From assembly GCF_002959965.1 (NCBI RefSeq), contig NZ_PREV01000026.1, positions 1,154,501-1,218,500 on the forward strand: a stretch of DNA of 64,000 nucleotides. Reading direction: 5' to 3'. The position numbers were made by a program, and so were the translations under genes. Shown piece by piece: positions 25,482-34,756 of the stretch (the stretch's first letter is position 1; each line of letters begins with the position of its first letter). Under the pieces are notes generated by a model that saw nothing but the letters and a program-made list of their open reading frames with translations, was not told the origin of the DNA and did not search any database. The stretch is from Microbulbifer pacificus (GTDB taxonomy: Bacteria > Pseudomonadota > Gammaproteobacteria > Pseudomonadales > Cellvibrionaceae).

Positions 25482-26507
25482 ATGCGCATTCTTCACGTCG
25501 ACAACCATCAACAGCGAAAGTACGGCCAACTGCGCGTCAGCTGGGCACTCAAACTGTACGCGGGACTGGTCCGCGCGGGTCACAATGTGCTGGCGTTCAG
25601 CGACCGCGACGTCGCCCGGTTCGAAGCTCCTCTCGGCATCCGCGAACTGGGAAAAAAGAAGACCAACCGCCGCCTGTTGCAGACCGTCGAAGCCTTCGCC
25701 CCGGAGCTGATCGTATTCGGCCATTGCGACCTGATCGACAACGACACGTTCGCTGAAATCCGGCGCCGCCAGCCACAGATTTTGCTCGCCGCCTGCAACA
25801 ACGACCCGCTGTTTGTACCACGCAACGCTGCCAATATCGCCATGCGCTGTGAAATCGCCGACGCCATGTTCGTGTCCACCGGCCCACGGGAGTTGGCACA
25901 ATTTACCGGCAAGCGTGCGCGCCTCTGGCATATGCCGAATCCAGTGGACCCGGCGGTGGAAACTGCCGATGTCAGCAGAATCGCCACGGGTGACCCCGCA
26001 TTCGAGACCGACCTGTTGTTCTGCAGTAACTCCCGTCAGTTCACTGAACGCGGCACGCTGGTGACGGCGTTGCAAGAAAACCTGCCGCGGGACCTGCGCT
26101 TCCACACTCCCGGACTGTTCGGGCAACCGCCATTGTGGGGACGGGACTACGACCGCAAGCTCGCGCACAGCAAAATGGGGCTGAACCTCAACCGCCAGGA
26201 GGGTTTCCAGTGGTACTCGTCGGCCCGCATCGCGCAACTGGCCGGCAACGGCCTGCTGGTGTTCACCCACGAGTCTGCCGGGTTCGACGATTTCATGCCT
26301 GCGGAAACCCTGGTCTACTTCCGCGATGCCGAATCCCTGCAACGGCAAATCGTCGAATTTCATGGTGACGATGCGCGGCGACGGCACTGGGCTTCCCGCT
26401 GCCGGGATTTTTTTCACCGCGAGATGAACAACACCCTATATGCGCAGTACATCGTCGAAGCCGCCACCGGTACCGACTTCAGCCACGACTATGTGTGGGC
26501 GCAGTGA
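25482..26507 (+). CDS. Glycosyltransferase, CgeB/GT1-like
   Basis: 341 aa. MRILHVDNHQQRKYGQLRVS, IVFGHCDLID, LLAACNNDPLF and WHMPNPVDPA form an N-terminal GT-B-like half. LLFCSNSRQFTERGTLV and LNLNRQEGFQWYSSARIAQLAGNGLLVF form a C-terminal half resembling Glyco_trans_1_2/CgeB proteins. The SARI-x-E-like helix that binds nucleotide-sugar is present in variant form. It is a single gene facing away from the ELM1 gene and upstream of ugd. Confidence 0.78.
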   Translation: MRILHVDNHQQRKYGQLRVSWALKLYAGLVRAGHNVLAFSDRDVARFEAPLGIRELGKKKTNRRLLQTVEAFAPELIVFGHCDLIDNDTFAEIRRRQPQILLAACNNDPLFVPRNAANIAMRCEIADAMFVSTGPRELAQFTGKRARLWHMPNPVDPAVETADVSRIATGDPAFETDLLFCSNSRQFTERGTLVTALQENLPRDLRFHTPGLFGQPPLWGRDYDRKLAHSKMGLNLNRQEGFQWYSSARIAQLAGNGLLVFTHESAGFDDFMPAETLVYFRDAESLQRQIVEFHGDDARRRHWASRCRDFFHREMNNTLYAQYIVEAATGTDFSHDYVWAQ

Positions 26508-26647
26508 CAAGTAAATACAGCGACCGGTGGCAATGATCCGCCGCCGGCGCCAATACAGTATGCATCCGGAATTTAACGCTTAACCCGTTTGCCAGCAGTC
26601 CTGAAACAGTTGCCAGGCAACTCGGCAGACAAAGGAGAGAAACAACA

Positions 26648-27991
26648 ATGAACGTTACCGTTTTTGGCACCGGCTATGTGGGCCTGGTGCAGGCCGCTGT
26701 GCTGGCGGAAGCCGGTCACCGCGTTACCTGTGTGGACATCGACGAAAGCAAAATCGAACGTTTGAAACAGGGACATATTCCAATATTCGAGCCGGGTCTT
26801 GAGCCCATCGTCAAACGCAACAATGAATCCGGCAATCTCAGCTTTACCACGGACGCCGCCGCCGGCGTGGCCCACGGCGATCTGATCTTCATCGCCGTAG
26901 GCACGCCCCCGGACGAAGACGGTTCTGCCGACCTGCGCTACGTACTCGCGGTGGCGCGAACCATCGCCGAGCATATGAGCGGCAAGAAATACATCATCAA
27001 CAAATCCACCGTGCCGGTGGGCACCGCGGACAAAGTGCGCGAACAGGTAACCCGCACACTGCAGGAGCGCAATGCGCTGAATCTGGAATTCGATGTTATT
27101 TCCAACCCGGAATTTCTCAAGGAAGGCTCCGCAGTGGCCGACTGCATGAAGCCGGACCGCATCATCATCGGCACCAGTGAAAAAGCATCCGAACAGAAAA
27201 TGCGCCAACTGTACGCGCCGTTCAATCGCAACCACGATAAGGTCATTGTGATGGACGTGCGCAGTGCGGAGCTGGCCAAATACGCGGCCAACTGCATGCT
27301 CGCCACCAAGATCAGTTTCATGAATGAAATGGCCGTGATCGCCGACCGCGTTGGTGCGGATATCGAATCCGTACGCCAGGGCATCGGCTCGGACCCGCGC
27401 ATTGGCTACCACTTCATCTATCCCGGTATCGGCTACGGCGGTTCCTGTTTCCCCAAAGACGTGCAGGCCCTAAAAACCACCGCCGCACAGCTCGGGCTGG
27501 ACCCGAAAATCCTGAACGCCGTTGAAGAGCGCAACCACAGCCAGAAACACTACCTGTTGGAAAAAATCGAACAGCGCTATGGCAGGGATCTCTCCGGCAT
27601 GACATTTGCGCTGTGGGGTCTGTCCTTCAAGCCCAATACCGACGACATGCGCGAAGCACCCGCCCGCGTGCTGATGGAAAATTTGTGGGGAATGGGTGCC
27701 AAGGTGCGTGCGTTTGACCCGGAGGCCATGCACGAGTGCGAGCGCATCTACGGTAACCGCGAAGACCTGCAGCTGTGCGGCACCCGCGACAGCGCCCTGT
27801 CCGGCGCCGATGCGCTGATCATTGCCACCGAGTGGCAGCAGTTCAAATCCCTGGACCACAACACCGTGCGCGACAGCCTGAAAGCACCGGTGGTGTTCGA
27901 CGGTCGCAACCTCTACCACCCACTGGATATGGCCGAGGCCGGATTTGAATACTTCTGCGTGGGGCGCCCGCAGGTGGCAGGCACCCGGTAG
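26648..27991 (+). CDS. ugd: UDP-glucose 6-dehydrogenase
   Basis: 447 aa, normal for the family. It oxidises UDP-glucose to UDP-glucuronate with 2 NAD+. The N-terminal [20 protein letters not shown] is the NAD fold, then [22 protein letters not shown] and the catalytic cysteine in [12 protein letters not shown] (residue about 264). The C-terminal domain starts [25 protein letters not shown] lies upstream of the ATG. Its product feeds the UDP-GlcA 4-epimerase at 13462-14484. A GC-rich palindrome at 28007-28031 may end transcription. Confidence 0.97.
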   Translation: MNVTVFGTGYVGLVQAAVLAEAGHRVTCVDIDESKIERLKQGHIPIFEPGLEPIVKRNNESGNLSFTTDAAAGVAHGDLIFIAVGTPPDEDGSADLRYVLAVARTIAEHMSGKKYIINKSTVPVGTADKVREQVTRTLQERNALNLEFDVISNPEFLKEGSAVADCMKPDRIIIGTSEKASEQKMRQLYAPFNRNHDKVIVMDVRSAELAKYAANCMLATKISFMNEMAVIADRVGADIESVRQGIGSDPRIGYHFIYPGIGYGGSCFPKDVQALKTTAAQLGLDPKILNAVEERNHSQKHYLLEKIEQRYGRDLSGMTFALWGLSFKPNTDDMREAPARVLMENLWGMGAKVRAFDPEAMHECERIYGNREDLQLCGTRDSALSGADALIIATEWQQFKSLDHNTVRDSLKAPVVFDGRNLYHPLDMAEAGFEYFCVGRPQVAGTR

Positions 27992-28006
27992 TTGAATGTC
28001 GCTTCT

Positions 28007-28031
28007 AGCCCGGTGGCCGGCCCGCCGGGCT
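28007..28031. terminator. Possible terminator hairpin between convergent ugd and a glycosyltransferase gene
   Basis: AGCCCGGTGG-CCGGC-CCGCCGGGCT forms a 10-bp stem with one wobble pair and lies between two converging genes. There is no clear T-run on either side, so termination is uncertain. Confidence 0.4.
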
Positions 28032-28042
28032 GGAAGCGGCGC

Positions 28043-28951
28043 TTATCGGTCCAGTCGTTTGTACAAATCGTAGTACGCAAATACATCGCGGATCTTGCAA
28101 TCGTTACCGCCGCGCTTGCGCCAGTTCTCCTTCTTCAATGCCGCCTCCTGGGTGCCACTCACGGTGAGGTAGCGCTCGGTCCAACTGCGATTGTCCGGCA
28201 GTCTCGCACTGGGCGTGCCCTGCAACAGGCTCATCGCCTTCAGCCATACATCGTCGGCCTTGGGACACAGCCTCAGGAATTTTTCCTTGTCGAACGCATC
28301 CGGGTGCAGTGAACCGGGGAAATACAGCACGCCCCCCACACCCGTGGGGAACACCAGTGGTGAAGGTTCACCGCCATTATCCGGCCAGCGCCAGTCGGAA
28401 TCCCAGTTGTCATAGGGCTGCAGCCCTCCCTTCCCGTCCCGCTTCATGAAGTGCGCGCGGTGGCAGTGAATCCAGGTGGGGTTGCGCAGCCAGGCTCGGT
28501 ACAGCTGGTCGATCATATCCGGCGGATACAGGGTATCGTCGTCCACCGTGATCACGAGACTCTCGGGGAACTGAGTGAAGGCGTAAAAGTACTTGGTGTA
28601 GGGCCCCAGGTCTTCCACGTAGAACACCTGCAACCCGCGCTGCTGCTGACGCACCAGGCTCTCTGGCAGCTGGCCGTCCGGGAACTGCTCCTTCGACAGC
28701 CACAGGGCGATGGCATCCGCCTTGACCCACTGCTGAAACAGGCTTTCCACCGTGTACACCACATTGTCGATTCGCTTGTCGAAGGACGTCAGGGAGACAA
28801 CGATATGGTGCTCCTTGTCATTGCCGATACCCGGCGTGGCGCTCGTCAGTGCCTGCTGCTGGAGCAGCTGTACCCGCAGGATGGATTCCAGCTTGCGGTT
28901 GTTGATGGCGTCGTGCTTGCGCAGACGTTTCTTCATAAAGTAGGAAAACAT
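28043..28951 (-). CDS. Glycosyltransferase, GT-A-like
   Basis: 302 aa from the ATG at 28951, with AGGTG 7 bases upstream; the open frame extends 15 codons more without a ribosome-binding site. HHIVVSLTSFDKRIDNVVYT is the GT-A-type opening, LVITVDDDTLYPPDM the metal-binding DDD, and TGVGGVLYFPGSL with KADDVWLKAMSLLQG the acceptor/catalytic end. This is a little-characterised glycosyltransferase type often found in surface-polysaccharide loci. It is a single leftward gene convergent with ugd and is not fused to anything else. Confidence 0.8.
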   Translation of the reverse strand: MFSYFMKKRLRKHDAINNRKLESILRVQLLQQQALTSATPGIGNDKEHHIVVSLTSFDKRIDNVVYTVESLFQQWVKADAIALWLSKEQFPDGQLPESLVRQQQRGLQVFYVEDLGPYTKYFYAFTQFPESLVITVDDDTLYPPDMIDQLYRAWLRNPTWIHCHRAHFMKRDGKGGLQPYDNWDSDWRWPDNGGEPSPLVFPTGVGGVLYFPGSLHPDAFDKEKFLRLCPKADDVWLKAMSLLQGTPSARLPDNRSWTERYLTVSGTQEAALKKENWRKRGGNDCKIRDVFAYYDLYKRLDR

Positions 28952-29091
28952 GCGGTGACACCTGTCCTGCCCGGCGCCGGCTGCTGCGGCGCCCAATTAC
29001 ACTACACCGCGAGTTTAAGGGATATGGCTTGGTGCCTCCACCGCAGGGATCACACCTATCGGTAGGGTCCTGAATAAGAGGGTCCTGAAGG

Positions 29092-29124
29092 CAAAAAAAA
29101 GGCGGAGACCTTGCGGACTCCACC
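29092..29124 (-). terminator. Rho-independent terminator after ilvE
   Basis: On the minus strand GGTGGAGTCC-GCAA-GGTCTCCGCC forms a 10-bp stem with one wobble and one mismatch, then eight T. It lies 25 bases beyond the ilvE stop. Confidence 0.85.
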
Positions 29125-29148
29125 CTTTTGACCATACCGATCCGGCTG

Positions 29149-30108
29149 TCAGGCCGACGCTACCTGCGGCGGCTGGCAACTCTCGTGCACATCGCTGAGC
29201 CACCCCATATGCGCCGGACTCCTGCCCTGTACCGCATCAAAATACATCTGTTGCAGACGCTTGGTGATGGGGCCGCGGCGGCCCGCGCCGATGGTGCGGC
29301 CGTCGAGCATGCGGATCGGCAGTACTTCCGCGGCGGTGCCGGTGAAGAAGGCCTCGTCGGCAATGTACACCTCGTCGCGGGTGATGCGCTTCTCCACGAC
29401 CTTGTAACCGCACTCCTCCGCGAGCTGGATCACCGACTTGCGGGTGATACCGTCGAGGCAGGAGGTCAGTTCCGGGGTGTAGATTACGCCATCGCTCACC
29501 AGGAAGAAGTTCTCTCCACTGCCCTCGGCCACATAGCCTTCCGGGTCCAGCAGCAGCGCCTCCTCGCAGCCATTGCGGATCGCCTCCTGCAGCGCCAGCA
29601 TGGAGTTGATGTAGTTGCCGTTGGCCTTCGCCTTACACATGGCAATGTTCACGTGGTGGCGGGTGTAAGACGAGGTATTGACCTTGATCCCCAGCTCGCG
29701 GGCCTCCGGGCTCATGTAGCTCGGCCACTCCCAGGCGGCGACAATCACATGGGTCTGCAGCTTGTCGGCACGCAGACCCATACCCTCGGAGCCGTAAAAC
29801 GCCATCGGACGCAGGTAGGCCTCCTTGAGGCCATTCTCACGCACCACCAGACGCTGGGCTTCATTCAGCTGCTCCACATCCCAAGGCATGGGCATATTCA
29901 TGATCTTGGCGGAACGGAACAGGCGGCGGGTGTGTTCCTGCAAGCGGAAGATGCTGGTACCACCATCGGCGGTCTGATAGGCGCGCACGCCTTCGAACAC
30001 GCCCATTCCATAGTGCAGTGTGTGGGTAAGTACGTGAACCCGGGCATCGCGCCACGGAACCAGTTCGCCGTCAAACCAGATAACGCCGTCTCTATCGGCA
30101 AAAGACAT
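29149..30108 (-). CDS. ilvE: Branched-chain amino acid aminotransferase
   Basis: 319 aa from the ATG at 30108, preceded by AGGAG at 7-base spacing. It is a fold-type IV PLP enzyme that interconverts Leu, Ile and Val with their 2-keto acids using glutamate. Visible features are the HYGMGVFEGVRAY start, the PLP-lysine region CKAKANGNYINSMLA and the cofactor-phosphate site EGSGENFFLV with GITRKSV. FTGTAAEVLPI is the usual C-terminal signature. It lies downstream of glnE, as in Pseudomonas, but a REP-like repeat separates the two. Confidence 0.96.
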   Translation of the reverse strand: MSFADRDGVIWFDGELVPWRDARVHVLTHTLHYGMGVFEGVRAYQTADGGTSIFRLQEHTRRLFRSAKIMNMPMPWDVEQLNEAQRLVVRENGLKEAYLRPMAFYGSEGMGLRADKLQTHVIVAAWEWPSYMSPEARELGIKVNTSSYTRHHVNIAMCKAKANGNYINSMLALQEAIRNGCEEALLLDPEGYVAEGSGENFFLVSDGVIYTPELTSCLDGITRKSVIQLAEECGYKVVEKRITRDEVYIADEAFFTGTAAEVLPIRMLDGRTIGAGRRGPITKRLQQMYFDAVQGRSPAHMGWLSDVHESCQPPQVASA

Positions 30109-30141
30109 GGGAAACTCCTGCAAGAATTCAGTTACGCACTC

Positions 30142-30225
30142 TGTAGGAGTTTAGGCCTGGGGAGGGAAGTCGAGCCCGGACAAGCGGGAGGATCGAATCA
30201 GTTCGCCAGCAGGCTGGCTCCTACA
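30142..30225. repeat. REP-like palindromic repeat pair between glnE and ilvE
   Basis: A TGTAGGAG head at 30142-30149 on the plus strand faces its inverted copy, CTCCTACA at 30218-30225, which is the end of TTCGCCAGCAGGCTGGCTCC plus TACA. Inside the second unit GCCAGC-AG-GCTGGC forms a stem. The TGTAGGAGCCAGCCTGCTGGCGAA pattern is the style of Pseudomonas-type REP sequences; an opposed pair suggests a REPIN/BIME unit. Confidence 0.7.
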
Positions 30226-30306
30226 GCACAGAGCCAGTGAAAAACAGTTTAAGCAGGCAGCGATAAAACACCGGCGACGGCCATACTCCCGGGAAGGGAA
30301 GGTGCG

Positions 30307-33180
30307 TCAGCCCAGTATCTGCTGCCAGGTTTTTTCAACGGTCTTTCTTTCCGCTTCGAAGTGGTCACCGGATACAACCCCCGGCAGCTGTTGTAATGCC
30401 AGGCGATGACCTTCTGATCGGTAGGCTTTGTAGGCGTCGATCAAATGCTCGGCTTGGTGGGCCGGCATCAGGCCCGCCTCGGTGAGGCTCTCAAGGATGC
30501 GGATATTGTCGGTATACCGCACGATTGATGGGGCGCGGTGCGCCCAGGCCAATGCGGCATATTGAACCATAAATTCAATATCGACAATACCGCCCCGTCC
30601 GTGCTTGAGATCGAATTCCCGATCATTGCTCTTATCCAGCTGTGCACGCATCTTATTGCGCATTTCCACCACCTCATCACGCAATTTCTGCTCGTCCCGT
30701 GGCGCGCACAACAATTCGGTTCGCAGGGATTCATACGCCGAGCCGAGCCGCTCGCTGCCGGCCACTGCGCGCGTGCGCACCAGGGCCTGGTGTTCCCAGG
30801 TCCATGCGCTCTCCCTCTGGTATTTTTCGAACGCAATGAGCGAGGTTACCAACAGGCCGGAATTGCCGGACGGCCGCAGGCGCGTATCCACCTCGTACAA
30901 CGCGCCACTCAATGTGCGCGTCTGCAGGATGTGGATCAGGCGCTGGGCGAGACGGGTATAGAAACTCAGGTTGTCGATGGCGCGTTCACCATCGGTGTAC
31001 TGCTGCCCGTCGGCATCGTGCACAAATACGATATCCAGATCCGAGCCATGGCCAAGTTCCAGCCCGCCGAGCTTGCCGTAGGCGACGATGGCAAAACGCA
31101 TATCCTCCGCACTGGCCCCCGCAGGCGCGCCGTGTTTTTCCGTGACCTGCTGCCAGGCGAGACTCAGGGACTGCTGCAGAATCGCCTCGGCGAGCCAGGT
31201 CAGTGAATCGCTCACTTTCATCAACGGCAGCGCGCCGGTAATTTCCTGGGCGGCAATGCGCAGGCTCTGCCCCTGCTTGAAGTGGCGCAGCGCCTCCATC
31301 TGCGCCTCCAGATCCTCGGTGTCCACCCGCAACATATGCTGGCGCAGATCGTCGGCAATATCATCCGCACTAGAGGGTTGTAGCAGCCGACGCTGATCGA
31401 GCATTTCGTCCAGCAGGATCGGGTGGCGCGCCAGTTGCTCGGCGATCCACGGAGAAGCACTGCACAGTCGCAACAGCTGCGCCAGCACCGGCGGGTTCTC
31501 GATGATCAGCACCAGATAGGCGCTGCGGCGCAATATCGAGCGCAGCAATGGCATCACCCGCGCCAGTGCCAATAGAGGATCAAAGGGATCACGCACATCG
31601 GACGCCGCCGCCAGCAACAGCGGCATAGTCTGGTCCAGGCGCTGGCGGCCGGATGCAGGCAGTGCCGCAACGATGCGATCAGCGTGCAGTTCCGTAAGAA
31701 TGTCCAACGCTTTCGACGCCGGCTGGAAACCGCCCTCATGGAGCAGTTCCAACCAGGAGTCCCGCTCTTCCGGACGCTCGCAGCCCGCCCACAGCATCTG
31801 CCACTGTTCGCCGGGACCAACCTCGCTGCTCTCCTCCGGCGGCGCAATCACTTCGTCGAATTCCCGTTCGATCTGCCCGCGGGCTTCCAGCAGTTTCTGC
31901 TCCAGCGACACCCAGCTTTCGTAGCCGAGGGCAAACGCCAGCTGCTCTCGCCGCGCCGGTTCCGGCGGCAGCGTCTGGGTCTGCTGATCCCTCTCCGCCT
32001 GCAGGGCGTGCTCCACCCGCCGCAGCAGCAGATAGGCTTCGCGCAGCTGTGCGGCAGCACCCTCTGGTAAATGGCCACCGGCTTCCAGCAGTGGCAGCAC
32101 CTTCAAGATATTGCGCACCCGCAGATCCGGTTCGCGGCCGCCGCGAATCAGCTGGAAGGCCTGGGCGATAAATTCCACCTCGCGGATACCCCCGCGCCCC
32201 AGCTTGATGTTGTCGGTCATACCACGCGCGCGCACCTGACGCTGAATCAGGGTTTTCATTTCCCGCAGCGCGTCGATCACGCTGAAGTCGATATAGCGTC
32301 GATAGGTAAATGGCCGCAGCAGCTCCATCAACTCTTCCGCCGCCTCCGCAGCTCCCGCACCCACCCAGGCCACCGGGCGCGCCTTGATCATGGCGTAGCG
32401 CTCCCACTCCCGCCCCTGAGTCTGGTAGTAATCTTCCAGAGCAGCGAAGTGGCTCACCAGTGGACCGCTGTCACCGTATGGGCGCAGGCGCATGTCCACC
32501 CGAAACACGAAGCCGTCCGCGGTGGTGGCATCCAGGGTCTTGATCAGCCGCTGCCCCAGACGCTGAAAAAAAGCCTGGTTTTCCAGTGGGCTTTGCCCGT
32601 CGCTCTGGCCTGGCTCGGGATAGGCAAATATCAGATCGATATCCGAAGACAGATTCAGCTCCCGCGCCCCCAGCTTGCCCATACCGAGCACGATCATCGG
32701 CTGCACGGCACCATCGCGACTGCGGGGCGCGCCGTGGCGTGCCACCATCTGCTGCCAGTGCCAGTCGAGTGCCGTCTGAATACATACCTCCGCCAGGGCC
32801 GTCAGGCGCGCGCAAACAGCGGGAATATCCCACTGACCGGAAAAGTCCCGCCAGATCACTTCCGCATTCGCGCGGTTACGCAATCTGCGCAGGGCCCGCT
32901 CCAGCTGTTCCTCACCCTCCAGCTCGCCCACACTGATTCCCGGCAAACCAGCGTCGCTCCCCGCCAGCAATTCCGGCAGCAGGTCCGGATGGCGCGTGCA
33001 CTGCTGCACAAAGAAATCCGAACCCACAAAGGATCTCACCACTCCGGCAGCCTTCGCCGGATCCATCAGCGAGGACTCGACCCGCCCCTCAATTTCGCTA
33101 CCAACCGACGCACTCCAGGTATTCCAGCGCTGGAAGAACAGTGATTGGTGCCGGGGGGGACAGAGATCGGTCAGAGGCAT
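30307..33180 (-). CDS. glnE: Bifunctional glutamine synthetase adenylyltransferase/adenylyl-removing enzyme
   Basis: 957 aa from the ATG at 33180, preceded by AGGAG 8 bases upstream; a GTG 17 codons earlier is less likely. GlnE adenylylates and de-adenylylates glutamine synthetase under PII control. Two nucleotidyltransferase motifs mark its two catalytic halves: GMGKLGARELNLSSDIDL around residue 170 and AYGKLGGLELGHGSDLDIVF in the C-terminal third, with FDLKHGRGGIVDIEF near the end. A LGRGGIREVEFIAQ segment lies in the N-terminal half. It is the first gene of a leftward glnE-ilvE order. Confidence 0.97.
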   Translation of the reverse strand: MPLTDLCPPRHQSLFFQRWNTWSASVGSEIEGRVESSLMDPAKAAGVVRSFVGSDFFVQQCTRHPDLLPELLAGSDAGLPGISVGELEGEEQLERALRRLRNRANAEVIWRDFSGQWDIPAVCARLTALAEVCIQTALDWHWQQMVARHGAPRSRDGAVQPMIVLGMGKLGARELNLSSDIDLIFAYPEPGQSDGQSPLENQAFFQRLGQRLIKTLDATTADGFVFRVDMRLRPYGDSGPLVSHFAALEDYYQTQGREWERYAMIKARPVAWVGAGAAEAAEELMELLRPFTYRRYIDFSVIDALREMKTLIQRQVRARGMTDNIKLGRGGIREVEFIAQAFQLIRGGREPDLRVRNILKVLPLLEAGGHLPEGAAAQLREAYLLLRRVEHALQAERDQQTQTLPPEPARREQLAFALGYESWVSLEQKLLEARGQIEREFDEVIAPPEESSEVGPGEQWQMLWAGCERPEERDSWLELLHEGGFQPASKALDILTELHADRIVAALPASGRQRLDQTMPLLLAAASDVRDPFDPLLALARVMPLLRSILRRSAYLVLIIENPPVLAQLLRLCSASPWIAEQLARHPILLDEMLDQRRLLQPSSADDIADDLRQHMLRVDTEDLEAQMEALRHFKQGQSLRIAAQEITGALPLMKVSDSLTWLAEAILQQSLSLAWQQVTEKHGAPAGASAEDMRFAIVAYGKLGGLELGHGSDLDIVFVHDADGQQYTDGERAIDNLSFYTRLAQRLIHILQTRTLSGALYEVDTRLRPSGNSGLLVTSLIAFEKYQRESAWTWEHQALVRTRAVAGSERLGSAYESLRTELLCAPRDEQKLRDEVVEMRNKMRAQLDKSNDREFDLKHGRGGIVDIEFMVQYAALAWAHRAPSIVRYTDNIRILESLTEAGLMPAHQAEHLIDAYKAYRSEGHRLALQQLPGVVSGDHFEAERKTVEKTWQQILG

Positions 33181-33784
33181 CCGCGCTTCTCCTGTGAATG
33201 GGTTTTCAACCCATGTATGTGGTAAGTGCACGAGTATACATTGGCCGTCACGCTAATCCTCTCCGTCCCGTCCAGTCCCCATGATCTTGAACTTTCCCCG
33301 TGCGTCCCTATCTAACCCACGATCAATACCGAGCGATCTTTCGTCTGAACCTTGTTTTTATTGCGGGCAGCCCCGTTTTACGAGCATGACTATTTCGACT
33401 GATTACACAATTCATCACACACCCCTGCACTCCCCTCAGGCTGCGGCAATCTGTCGCCGCGCCATACGACGCGTCCCCATCTACCTGCCTATCTCGCGTC
33501 CACCACCGTAATCACTCTCGAATAGATACCAAATCACTTCGCGCGAAGGCGTCGATGTCCGGTACAGCTTTGCGAGACCGTCTGCGGCCAGGACGGCAGC
33601 AGCCGAGCCCCCATGGCAGATTTTTGCTCCTGCAAAATCTGCATTTCCGCCATCCATGGCGGTCAGATGGTGGTTCACCACGCGTCTCGCAAAGCTGTAC
33701 CGGACAGCGGCGCCGCCACGGAGCCGATTAAAAAACCAAAGCGTTACCACCACCCCCTGACAACCAAACCAAAAGGAGGACAAG
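33181..33784. other. 604-base gene-free region with a long inverted repeat
   Basis: No open frame here has a family-like product or ribosome-binding site. The left 300 bases show no structure I can name and should hold the glnE promoter. The right part (33548-33714) is an inverted-repeat element, listed separately. AGGAGG at the right end is the ribosome-binding site of the ABC ATPase gene. Confidence 0.6.
33548..33714. repeat. Long inverted-repeat element
   Basis: The arms are 31 bases long (33548-33578 and 33684-33714) with two mismatches; the inner 23 bases, TGTCCGGTACAGCTTTGCGA plus GAC, are perfectly complementary. Between them are smaller nested palindromes: GCAGATTTT/AAAATCTGC and CCGCCAT-CC-ATGGCGG. 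A diverged copy of one arm lies at 43681-43711. The arrangement looks like a MITE- or REP-like dispersed element without coding capacity. Confidence 0.7.
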
Positions 33785-34756
33785 GTGCTGGAAGTCACCC
33801 ACCTCAGTCGTTACTACGACGACTTCAAAGCCGTCGACGGCGTCAGTTTCAAGATCGGAAAAGGCGAAATTGTCGGCCTGCTCGGCCACAACGGCGCCGG
33901 CAAAACCACCATCATGAAAATGCTCTCCGGCTACCTGGAACCGGATACCGGCAGTGTCACCATTGATGGCATCTCAATGGCCGACAAGCCCAAAACCCTG
34001 CAACGGCAACTGGGCTATCTGCCGGAGAATCTGCCCGTATATGGTGAAATGACCGTCGCCGACTACCTCGACTACGCCGCCTCCCTCAAAGGTCTAGACG
34101 GCAGCGACAAAGTCAGCGAAATCCGCCGCGCCATTAAAGCCACGGAGCTTGCCGACAAACTCAACGCGCGCATTCACACCCTCTCACGCGGCTACAAGCA
34201 ACGGGTCGGTGTCGCCCAGGCCATATTGGGTCGCCCGCGCCTGCTGATTCTGGATGAGCCCACCAACGGCCTCGATCCGACCCAGACCCGGCAAATGCGC
34301 GCGCTGATCAAAGAGATCGCCCGCGAAGCCACCGTCATTCTCTCCACCCACATCATGCAGGAAGTGGAAGCCCTGTGTGACCGGGTACTGATCATCCACG
34401 GCGGCCGCCTCGCAGTGGACGAAAAGCTCGAACACCTGCGCAACGCCAACAGCATCTGGCTGGAAACCTCCGCCACCGATGCCCGCGAAGTACTCGGCCG
34501 GCTCGGCGAAGACGAAGGTATTGCAGCCATCGAACCCATGGGTAAAGCGGGACACTTCCGCATCCCCCTCACCGAAGGTACCAATATACGCAGCACCAGT
34601 GCCGTTATTGCGCGCACCCTGATCGCCGCCGGCGGTGAGCTGTACCGCCTGCAACCGGAGCAGCGGGATCTGGAAAGCCTGTTCCGTCAGGTCAACGAAA
34701 ACAACAAAGAAAACCACAAGGAAAAAAATTCGGAGGCACTGGAAAATGCGGCCTGA
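33785..34756 (+). CDS. ABC transporter ATP-binding protein, GldA/NosF-like
   Basis: 323 aa from the GTG at 33785, preceded by AGGAGG. The ATPase motifs are complete: Walker A GHNGAGKTT, Q-loop GYLPENLPVY, signature LSRGYKQR, Walker B LLILDEPTNGLD and the switch His in STHIMQEV. A C-terminal regulatory segment of about 100 residues ends in a Lys/Asn/Glu-rich tail. It belongs to the CcmA/NosF/GldA subgroup that powers ABC-2 permeases. It overlaps the permease-GldG gene by 11 bases, so the two are cotranslated. Confidence 0.93.
   Translation: MLEVTHLSRYYDDFKAVDGVSFKIGKGEIVGLLGHNGAGKTTIMKMLSGYLEPDTGSVTIDGISMADKPKTLQRQLGYLPENLPVYGEMTVADYLDYAASLKGLDGSDKVSEIRRAIKATELADKLNARIHTLSRGYKQRVGVAQAILGRPRLLILDEPTNGLDPTQTRQMRALIKEIAREATVILSTHIMQEVEALCDRVLIIHGGRLAVDEKLEHLRNANSIWLETSATDAREVLGRLGEDEGIAAIEPMGKAGHFRIPLTEGTNIRSTSAVIARTLIAAGGELYRLQPEQRDLESLFRQVNENNKENHKEKNSEALENAA

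Noticed and set aside
25389..26417. Minus-strand open frame opposite the CgeB-like glycosyltransferase
   Set aside because: Antisense shadow in GC-rich coding sequence.
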